Source of the DNA: a bacterium
Lineage (GTDB): Bacteria > Bacillota_I > Bacilli_A > RF39 > UBA660
Assembly: GCA_029012525.1 (NCBI GenBank)
Contig: JAQXMG010000030.1
Location: forward strand, 1 to 9,676
DNA length: 9,676 nucleotides
Direction of reading: 5' to 3'
The notes below the pieces were generated by a model. The model was not told the DNA's origin and did no database searches. It worked only from the letters and a program-made list of their open reading frames with translations. This document shows, in pieces, positions 1-6,147 of the stretch (positions are counted from its first letter, which is position 1; every line of letters begins with the position of its first letter). A program made the translations under genes and the position numbers.

Positions 1-1
1 A

Positions 2-85
2 ATGCATCCTTATTTAAATGGTGAAATTATAAATGATATATGCAATTTTATTATTGAAGGATTGGATAAATATAAAAATGAGTAA
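2..85 (+). CDS. Sugar aminotransferase, DegT/DnrJ/EryC1/StrS family, WbpE-like (3' end only)
   Basis: Only the last 27 codons are present. They are in frame with base 2 and end at TAA 83-85. The peptide starts MHPYLNGEIIND and ends DKYKNE. The string (P)MHPYL followed by a short amphipathic helix is the usual C-terminus of PLP-dependent nucleotide-sugar aminotransferases of the DegT family, so the first Met is internal and not a start. In the Wbp pathway this enzyme (WbpE) moves an amino group from glutamate to C3 of UDP-3-keto-GlcNAcA. The next gene encodes the acetyltransferase that would use that product, which supports the call. The stop codon overlaps the next start by 8 bases, so translation is probably coupled. 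The PLP lysine and other catalytic residues lie outside the window, so the assignment rests on a short tail plus context. Confidence 0.7.
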   Translation: MHPYLNGEIINDICNFIIEGLDKYKNE

Positions 86-650
86 GTATTTTGTTCATGA
101 ATCAAGTTATATAGATGAAAATGTTATTATAGGTGATAATACTAAAATTTGGCATTTTTCGCATATAATGGAAAATTCTAAAATAGGAAATAATTGTAAT
201 ATAGGACAAAACGTGGTAATTTCACCTGATGTTGTCATAGGAAATAATGTTAAAATTCAAAATAATGTTTCCGTTTATACTGGAGTTATTGTTGAAGATG
301 ATGCTTTTTTAGGACCATCATGTGTATTTACCAATGTTATTAATCCTCGAAGTTTTATATCGAGAAAAAATGAATATCGTAAAACTATTATAAAAAAAGG
401 AGCATCAATTGGTGCAAATGCCACAATTGTTTGTGGGCATAATTTAGGATCTTATTCATTTGTTGGAGCAGGATCTGTTGTAACTCATGATGTTCCAGAT
501 TTTGCTTTGGTAATTGGAAATCCAGCAAGAATTAAATATTATGTATGTAAATGTTCAGAAAAAATGAATTTTGAAAATAATGAATTTATTTGCCCAAAAT
601 GTGGACTTAAATATATAAAACATGGTAATGAAGTAAAGGAGTTAGATTAA
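78..650 (+). CDS. wbpD: UDP-2-acetamido-3-amino-2,3-dideoxyglucuronate N-acetyltransferase (WbpD/WlbB-like)
   Basis: This 190-residue protein matches the usual size of WbpD (about 190). It is predicted to acetylate the C3 amine of UDP-GlcNAc3NA with acetyl-CoA in the cytosol. Hexapeptide repeats of the left-handed beta-helix fold run from about residue 12 to 135 (VIIGDN, SKIGNN, VVIGNN, ASIGAN, SFVGAG). The insertion with FTNVINPR (residues 84-91) is typical of the WbpD/WlbB group, and its Asn is important for activity in WlbB. The fold closes with VIGNPARI at 145-152. A short tail follows with Cys157, Cys159, Cys172 and Cys175 in a CxC...CxxC pattern, resembling a zinc ribbon. ATG 78 is preferred over an in-frame ATG at 33 because the protein family begins at MSKYFVHESS and the extra 15 residues only re-read the end of the aminotransferase gene. 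GAAGGA at 56-61 is a rather distant ribosome site. The gene is 1 base from the dehydrogenase gene. Confidence 0.88.
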   Translation: MSKYFVHESSYIDENVIIGDNTKIWHFSHIMENSKIGNNCNIGQNVVISPDVVIGNNVKIQNNVSVYTGVIVEDDAFLGPSCVFTNVINPRSFISRKNEYRKTIIKKGASIGANATIVCGHNLGSYSFVGAGSVVTHDVPDFALVIGNPARIKYYVCKCSEKMNFENNEFICPKCGLKYIKHGNEVKELD

Positions 651-651
651 G

Positions 652-1965
652 ATGAAGGAAAAATTACTTGATAAAATAGAAAAAAAAGAAATAGTATGTG
701 GAGTTTTTGGACTTGGTTATGTAGGACTTCCTCTTGCTGTTGAAAAAGCAAAAGCTGGTTTTAAAACAATTGGCTTTGATGTTCAAGAAAGTAAAGTTAA
801 ATTAGTTAATGATGGTGTTAATTATATTGGGGATGTCGTTGATACTGAATTAAAAAATTTAGTTAAAGAAAAAAAATTAGAAGCAACAACTGATTTTTCA
901 AGAATAAAAGAAGTAGATTTTGTTGCTATATGTGTTCCAACCCCACTTGATTCACATCAACAACCTGATATTAGTTATGTTGAGTCAAGTGCTATTAGCA
1001 TTTCAAAATATTTAAAAAAAGATACAATGGTTGTTCTTGAAAGTACAACTTATCCTGGAACAACAGAAGATTTAATTAAACCAATTTTGGAAAAAGGATC
1101 AGGTTTAAAATGCGGAAAAGATTTCTATTTAGGTTTTTCGCCTGAAAGAGTAGATCCAGGAAATGCTTTTTATAAAACCAAAAATACTCCAAAAGTAGTA
1201 GGAGCTATTGGCAAAGATGCAACCGAAGTAATTGCTAAAATGTATAGAAGTGTTTTAGGTGCTGAGATTTATGAAGTATCATCACCAGCAGTTGCAGAAA
1301 TGGAAAAAATATTAGAAAATACTTATCGTAATATAAACATTGGTCTTGTCAATGAACTTGCTATGTTATGCAATAAAATGGGAATTAGTTTGTGGGAAGT
1401 AGTAGATGCAGCTAAAACAAAACCATATGGATTTCAAGCCTTTTACCCAGGACCAGGTTTAGGTGGACATTGTATACCACTTGATCCATATTATTTGGAT
1501 TGGAAAGCAAGAGAATATGGTTTCCATACTTCATTAATTCAAGCATCAGGAATTATTAATGATCGTATGCCAGAATACTGCGTTGAAAGAGCAGAAAAAG
1601 TATTAAATGATTTAAAAATACCAATGAATGGAGCCAAAATATTAGTTTTAGGAGTAGCATATAAAAACGATATCGATGACTATCGTGAAAGTCCTGCTTT
1701 AAGAGTTATTGAAGAACTTGAAAAAGATAAAGCAGTTGTTGACTATTATGATCCAATGATACCAGAATATCGTTATAAAGGAAAAACAAATAAAGGTATT
1801 AAAAAGATAGATGAAAAAATTATTGCAAGTTACGATTTAATATTTATTACCTGTGCTCATTCATCAATTGATTATGAAATGATTGCTAAAAATGCCAAAG
1901 CTATATTTGATACTAGAAATGCAATGAAAAATATTAAAAATAGAAAAAATATTGAATTATTATAA
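652..1965 (+). CDS. wbpA: UDP-N-acetyl-D-glucosamine 6-dehydrogenase (WbpA-like)
   Basis: This 437-residue protein belongs to the UDP-glucose/GDP-mannose dehydrogenase family. It is predicted to oxidise C6 of UDP-GlcNAc twice with NAD+ to give UDP-GlcNAcA, the first step of the Wbp uronic-acid route. An N-terminal Rossmann domain carries GLGYVG at residues 20-25, followed by CVPTPLD at 94-100 and ESTTYPGTTED at 130-140. The family loop GFSPERVDPG is at 161-170. The central helix has Lys219 and Asn223 within EMEKILENTYRN. The catalytic Cys is Cys274 in GLGGHCIPLDP. The C-terminal UDP-binding domain has GVAYKNDIDDYRESPAL at 334-350, as in WbpA/TviB proteins. UDP-ManNAc dehydrogenase (WecC type) is the main alternative. 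The neighbouring wbpE-, wbpD- and wbpI-like genes favour UDP-GlcNAc as substrate. AAGGAG at 636-641 lies 10 bases before the ATG. The gene is visibly less AT-rich than the polymerase and amidotransferase genes downstream. Confidence 0.92.
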   Translation: MKEKLLDKIEKKEIVCGVFGLGYVGLPLAVEKAKAGFKTIGFDVQESKVKLVNDGVNYIGDVVDTELKNLVKEKKLEATTDFSRIKEVDFVAICVPTPLDSHQQPDISYVESSAISISKYLKKDTMVVLESTTYPGTTEDLIKPILEKGSGLKCGKDFYLGFSPERVDPGNAFYKTKNTPKVVGAIGKDATEVIAKMYRSVLGAEIYEVSSPAVAEMEKILENTYRNINIGLVNELAMLCNKMGISLWEVVDAAKTKPYGFQAFYPGPGLGGHCIPLDPYYLDWKAREYGFHTSLIQASGIINDRMPEYCVERAEKVLNDLKIPMNGAKILVLGVAYKNDIDDYRESPALRVIEELEKDKAVVDYYDPMIPEYRYKGKTNKGIKKIDEKIIASYDLIFITCAHSSIDYEMIAKNAKAIFDTRNAMKNIKNRKNIELL

Positions 1966-1966
1966 T

Positions 1967-1970
1967 GGAG
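1967..1970 (+). promoter_or_regulatory. Ribosome binding site (GGAG) that fixes the glycosyltransferase start
   Basis: GGAG sits directly after the dehydrogenase stop and 5 bases before ATG 1976. It supports ATG 1976 and argues against an in-frame TTG at 1952, which lies inside the dehydrogenase gene and has no comparable ribosome site. Confidence 0.7.
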
Positions 1971-1975
1971 TAGAA

Positions 1976-3088
1976 ATGAATAAAAAGAAAGTATTGTTTT
2001 TATCTGCTGCTAATAGCATTCATACAATAAGATGGGTAAATGCATTATCAAAGAAATTTGAAGTGCATTTAGTCTATTGTAAAAATCATAAGCCTAATTT
2101 AGATGTTGTCAATTCAAAAGTTATTATGCATGAATTATCAGTCCCAGCACCTTTAGGATATTATTTAAATGCATTTCAATTAAGAAAATTATTTCATATA
2201 ATTAAACCCAACATTGTTAATGCTCATTATGCTAGTGGCTATGGTACACTGGCAAGAATAGCCAAAATAAAACCTCTATTGTTGTCTATCTGGGGAAGTG
2301 ATGTATATGATTTTCCTAATGAATCTACTTTAAAGAAAAAAATACTTGAAAAAAATATTTTTTATGCTGATGAAATTGCCTCTACAAGTATAGCCATGGC
2401 TAAAGAATTAAAGAGACAATTTCCTAATTTAAAAAAAGAAATTTTTATTACGCCTTTTGGAGTTGATACTAATAAATTTAAAAATATGCATATAGAAAGA
2501 GAAGATGAAGATTTTAATATTGGTAATATAAAAGCATTAGAAGAAAAATATGGAATAGAATATTTAATTTTAGGTGTTGAAGAGTTATTAAATAATTTAA
2601 AAAATAAAGATAGTAGTCTAGCAAGTAAAATTAAATTATATATATATGGTGATGGAAGTCAAAGAGAATATCTTGAAAATTTAATTACAAGTCATAATTT
2701 AAATAATAATGTTTTCTTAATGGGAAAAATTCCCAATAACGAAGTTCCTAATAAATTAAATGAGTTTGATGTATTTTGTGCTTCTAGCGTTTTAAATAGC
2801 GAAAGTTTTGGAGTTGCTGTTGTTGAGGCAATGGCATGCGAAGTTCCCGTTATTGCTACCGATACTGATGGTTTTTGTGAAGTAATAGAAAATGGTAAAA
2901 CGGGTATTTTAATTCAAAAGAAAAACTCGGCAGAAATTTGTAATGCTTTATTTGAAATATTAAATAATAAAAAGAAAGCTCTTGAATATGGAAAAGATGG
3001 TCGTAAAAGAGTTATTCAAAAATATGATTGGAATAAAAATGTTACGTATATGGCGCATGTGTATAATCAAATAATGGAGAATAACTAA
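1976..3088 (+). CDS. GT4-family glycosyltransferase
   Basis: This is a 370-residue GT-B fold glycosyltransferase that would transfer a sugar from a nucleotide donor to the growing lipid-linked repeat unit on the cytoplasmic face of the membrane. The N-terminal Rossmann-like domain begins KKVLFLSAANSIHTIRWV, with the acceptor-side motif SIWGSDVYDFP at residues 104-114. The hinge to the donor domain is TPFGVDTNKF at 159-168, followed by NIGNIKALEEKYGIEYLI at 181-198. The C-terminal domain contains YIYGDG (222-227) and the retaining-GT4 EX7E motif, Glu276 to Glu284 in ESFGVAVVE. It ends with the usual DTDGFCEVIENGKTG segment (296-310). There is no signal peptide or membrane helix, so it is probably peripheral. 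The EX7E motif indicates a retaining mechanism. The sugar transferred cannot be read from the sequence. Its TAA shares one base with the ATG of the polymerase gene (TAATG). Confidence 0.87.
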   Translation: MNKKKVLFLSAANSIHTIRWVNALSKKFEVHLVYCKNHKPNLDVVNSKVIMHELSVPAPLGYYLNAFQLRKLFHIIKPNIVNAHYASGYGTLARIAKIKPLLLSIWGSDVYDFPNESTLKKKILEKNIFYADEIASTSIAMAKELKRQFPNLKKEIFITPFGVDTNKFKNMHIEREDEDFNIGNIKALEEKYGIEYLILGVEELLNNLKNKDSSLASKIKLYIYGDGSQREYLENLITSHNLNNNVFLMGKIPNNEVPNKLNEFDVFCASSVLNSESFGVAVVEAMACEVPVIATDTDGFCEVIENGKTGILIQKKNSAEICNALFEILNNKKKALEYGKDGRKRVIQKYDWNKNVTYMAHVYNQIMENN

Positions 3089-4446
3089 TGAAATATATCG
3101 TTGTAATTGTTGTTTTATTATTATTTATATTATTATTTAAAAAAGCAGCTGGAACATTAAAATTGAATAAGATTAATGTAATAAGTTTTGTTTTTTATAG
3201 CTTGCTTTTTTTTGAAGTTGTTGGAATGTGTTTGATTTTTTTAGGATATAATAATCATTATCTTATACAAAAAATATCAAATAAAAATATAATTGAACCA
3301 GCATTTTATTCTTTTGCTTATACTATTCTTTCTTTACCATTAACAATATACTTATTTAATAAATATATATATAAAATAGATGATGTAGAAAAAGAGTATA
3401 ATAATAATATCGAAAAAAAAGTTGTTTTAGAAAATCAAGATAGAAGAAATAGAATATTTATATGCGTACTAATAGGTTTACTTGTATCCTTATTAACTAC
3501 TATTTATGTTTTTAAATGTATTGGATATGTACCATTATTTAAATATTTTGATAATAACTTTAATTTTTCCATTGCAAGAATTGAAAACTCAAGAAATTTT
3601 ATAGGCAATGAATATATAAAAAATATTTTTATGTCATTATTAACACCTTTATATTCATATATATCATACATATATTATAAAACTTCAAATGAAAAAAAAT
3701 GGAAAATATTGTTTATAATTTCATTTGTTTTAAGCATTTTTACTAAAACATATAATTTCGAAAAGGCACCTTTAATTTATTTTATTTGTTATTTTTTTCT
3801 GATTAAAGTATTATTGGGAGAAACGTCTAAGTTAAAAAAAATTTTACCATTTGTTTTAACAGCTATAATCCTTATAATAAGTTCTTATATTATAATTGGT
3901 AACTATCAAGGTAATATTTTAACATTGTCATCCGGACCTCTTTCAAGAATTTTTATGACACAAGCAGGTACTTTGCTTTTGCATTTTGATGCTTTTCCGG
4001 TTTATATTAATTATTTGCATGGATCTAGTTTTTCAAAAATATTTGCTTTAATCTTTGGAACCGGAAAAACATTTGGAGTTAGAAGCGGAAGATTACTTAT
4101 GGAGTGTTATAATAAAAATGCTATTTTAAATGGTACAGGTGGAGTGATGAGTACAATGTTTTTAGGTGAAGCATATGCTAATTTTGGAATATATGGAATT
4201 TTATTTTCTCCTATACTTGTTGGTATAATATTTTCATCTATTTTTTGTATTTATTTAAAAAATAAAAAAACACCGCTTAATATGACATTATATATTGAAT
4301 CTTTAATTATATTCACTACTGTATTACAAGCAGGATTTGTAGATTTTATATATAATGTATCATTTGTTGTGATTTTTTTAGTAATTTTTGCAATTAAATT
4401 CATTTCTTTTTTTAGTTTTAAGTTAGGAGGAAAAAATCATGTCTAG
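3088..4446 (+). CDS. wzy: Polysaccharide repeat-unit polymerase, Wzy-like integral membrane protein
   Basis: This 452-residue, very hydrophobic protein has about 10 to 12 likely membrane segments (roughly residues 2-17, 31-53, 70-90, 122-142, 178-197, 206-218, 226-243, 251-270, several from 355 to 390, and 400-446). A long, less hydrophobic stretch at about 271-350 is probably the large extracytoplasmic loop expected of Wzy. The sequence around 350-380 (GGVMSTMFLGEAYANFG, then a hydrophobic run) resembles the conserved end of that loop in O-antigen polymerases of the Wzy type. Wzy joins flipped, undecaprenyl-linked repeat units at the outer face of the membrane. Family members are poorly conserved, so topology, size and position between a glycosyltransferase and a flippase carry most of the weight. 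GGAG at 3076-3079 lies 8 bases before the ATG, which overlaps the previous stop by one base. O-antigen ligase (WaaL) is a less likely alternative. Confidence 0.8.
   Translation: MKYIVVIVVLLLFILLFKKAAGTLKLNKINVISFVFYSLLFFEVVGMCLIFLGYNNHYLIQKISNKNIIEPAFYSFAYTILSLPLTIYLFNKYIYKIDDVEKEYNNNIEKKVVLENQDRRNRIFICVLIGLLVSLLTTIYVFKCIGYVPLFKYFDNNFNFSIARIENSRNFIGNEYIKNIFMSLLTPLYSYISYIYYKTSNEKKWKILFIISFVLSIFTKTYNFEKAPLIYFICYFFLIKVLLGETSKLKKILPFVLTAIILIISSYIIIGNYQGNILTLSSGPLSRIFMTQAGTLLLHFDAFPVYINYLHGSSFSKIFALIFGTGKTFGVRSGRLLMECYNKNAILNGTGGVMSTMFLGEAYANFGIYGILFSPILVGIIFSSIFCIYLKNKKTPLNMTLYIESLIIFTTVLQAGFVDFIYNVSFVVIFLVIFAIKFISFFSFKLGGKNHV
4425..4430 (+). promoter_or_regulatory. Strong Shine-Dalgarno (AGGAGG) for the amidotransferase-like gene
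   Basis: A perfect AGGAGG lies inside the last codons of the polymerase gene, 8 bases before ATG 4439. It is the strongest ribosome site in the window and settles the start of a gene that overlaps its upstream neighbour by 8 bases. Confidence 0.75.
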
Positions 4447-6145
4447 AATTTTTGGAACAAATATTTATAATGATTTAATAATTTTAGATTCTACCAAATA
4501 TATTTTTGAAAGAATTAAAAGCGAAAATTGGTATCTTGAATTATCGAGTGATAAGAAATTCGAAAACGATAAAACTTTATATGAAAATGAAAAGTATATT
4601 ATTTTAATTGATGGTGTAATTTTAAATTTAAAAACAATGTTGAGTAAATACAAATGTAACAATATTAAATCTTTAGCAGAAAAAATGTATATTACTAACG
4701 ATGAAACTTTTTTTAATGAATTTCGTGGTAATTTTTCAGGTTTTTTTCATGATAAGAAAAAAAATATTTCTTTAATTTTTACTAATCATTTTGGTGATAA
4801 AACAATTTTTTATAATAAAATTAAAAATAATATTATTTTTGCTACAAGAATAGATGATATAATTCATTTTATGAAAAATGAAAAAATGAAATATTCATTG
4901 GATAAGGCTGGTATTTATAGTTTATTAACATATGGATATATGTATAATGATATAACTCCTTTTAAAGAAATAAAAAAATTATTACCAGGAAGTTATATTA
5001 AAATAGAAAATAAAAAAATTGAAATTAAAAAATATTATAATTTTACTAAAGAGCAAACTAATGAAGAAACAGAAGAAGAAATTATAGACAATATTGAAAA
5101 AAAATTCTTAGATGCTGTTTATCTGCAAATCAATAAAAATGATGAATATAATTATGATAATGTTGCACCTTTAAGTGCAGGATTAGACTCAAGAATGACT
5201 AATTATGTAATAAAAAAAATTAAAAATGAACCAATATTAAACATAACTTATTCTGAGACAATGGAAGACGATTTTAAAGTTCCAATGGAAATATCAAGTG
5301 AGTTAAAAAATCATTGGCTATTTAAAAATTTAGATAATGGTTTATCATTAAATTTTATAGATGAATCTATCGAATTTACTGATGGAATAATATATTATAT
5401 GTGGCCTTCACAATTATATGATTTTATTAAATTGATAAATACTGAAAATATAGGAATTATACATACAGGTGTTATTGGAGATGTTGTTATAGGAACATTT
5501 TATAAAGATTTAAAAAACAAAGAATATAAATTAGGAAATGGTGCATTTTCTACTACACTTATAAAAAAATTAGAAAAGTATGTTAATCAGGTAAATTATA
5601 ATAATTATGAAGAAGGTATGATATATAATCGAGCTTGCAATGGAGCAATTTTAGGGTATTCGATGACTTTTCAAGAATTTACAGAAGCAATGTCTCCATT
5701 TATGAATGTTGATTTTTTCGATTATTGTATTTCGTTACCAATTAAATATAGATATAATCATTATATTTATTATAAATGGGTAAATAAGTATCATCCAGAT
5801 GCTGCAAAATATCCACATAATGGTATTAGTATGAATGATAAAAAACTACTTAAGATATCATACAAAGGTAGAATGTACTCATTAAAATCTATTTTAGACA
5901 TATTAAAAAATAAATATAGGAATAGTTATAACAAAAAATATGGAATGAATCCAATTGATTATTGGTATCAAAATAATATTGAATTAAAAAATAAACTTGA
6001 TACATATTATTTAGAAAATATAAAACTTGTTAAAGATGAAGAAATAAAAGATGATATGATAAATTTATACGAAAGGGGAAATACTAAAGAAAAAATACAA
6101 GTTATAAGTGTATTAATATTAATAAAAAAATATTTTAAGGAGTAG
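4439..6145 (+). CDS. Asparagine-synthase-like amidotransferase, probable uronic-acid amidation; glutaminase Cys absent
   Basis: This 568-residue protein has the two-domain layout of glutamine-hydrolysing asparagine synthetases. Residues 1-200 resemble the N-terminal glutaminase domain (EFRGNFSGFFHD at 94-105, HFGDKTIFYNK at 117-127, IIFATRIDDIIHF at 132-144). However, the mature catalytic Cys2 is missing: the protein starts MSRIFG where active enzymes start MCG. Residues 215-568 are the ATP-dependent synthetase domain, with the PP-loop PLSAGLDSR at 244-252 (Ser246, Gly248, Asp250, Ser251). The second signature is divergent: TGVIGDVVIG at 343-352 in place of the usual GEGxDE type. In polysaccharide loci such proteins (Pseudomonas WbpS, Bordetella WbmE) are proposed to turn a sugar carboxyl into an amide. 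That role fits here beside uronic-acid synthesis genes. Ammonia would have to come from free ammonium or another glutaminase. Real asparagine synthesis is unlikely given context and motif drift. The gene is extremely AT-rich. Confidence 0.78.
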   Translation: MSRIFGTNIYNDLIILDSTKYIFERIKSENWYLELSSDKKFENDKTLYENEKYIILIDGVILNLKTMLSKYKCNNIKSLAEKMYITNDETFFNEFRGNFSGFFHDKKKNISLIFTNHFGDKTIFYNKIKNNIIFATRIDDIIHFMKNEKMKYSLDKAGIYSLLTYGYMYNDITPFKEIKKLLPGSYIKIENKKIEIKKYYNFTKEQTNEETEEEIIDNIEKKFLDAVYLQINKNDEYNYDNVAPLSAGLDSRMTNYVIKKIKNEPILNITYSETMEDDFKVPMEISSELKNHWLFKNLDNGLSLNFIDESIEFTDGIIYYMWPSQLYDFIKLINTENIGIIHTGVIGDVVIGTFYKDLKNKEYKLGNGAFSTTLIKKLEKYVNQVNYNNYEEGMIYNRACNGAILGYSMTFQEFTEAMSPFMNVDFFDYCISLPIKYRYNHYIYYKWVNKYHPDAAKYPHNGISMNDKKLLKISYKGRMYSLKSILDILKNKYRNSYNKKYGMNPIDYWYQNNIELKNKLDTYYLENIKLVKDEEIKDDMINLYERGNTKEKIQVISVLILIKKYFKE

Positions 6146-6147
6146 GT

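Noticed and set aside
33..77. Longer start for the acetyltransferase at ATG 33
   Set aside because: The added 15 residues re-read the end of the aminotransferase gene in another frame. The family start MSKYFVHESS at 78 is a better fit.
1952..1975. Longer start for the GT4 glycosyltransferase at TTG 1952
   Set aside because: It is a TTG inside the dehydrogenase gene with no good ribosome site, whereas GGAG is well placed for ATG 1976.
4465..4662. A 65-codon reading frame on the minus strand
   Set aside because: It lies wholly inside the amidotransferase-like gene, has no homology I recognise and no ribosome site. Its hydrophobic look comes from the complement of Lys/Asn-rich codons.
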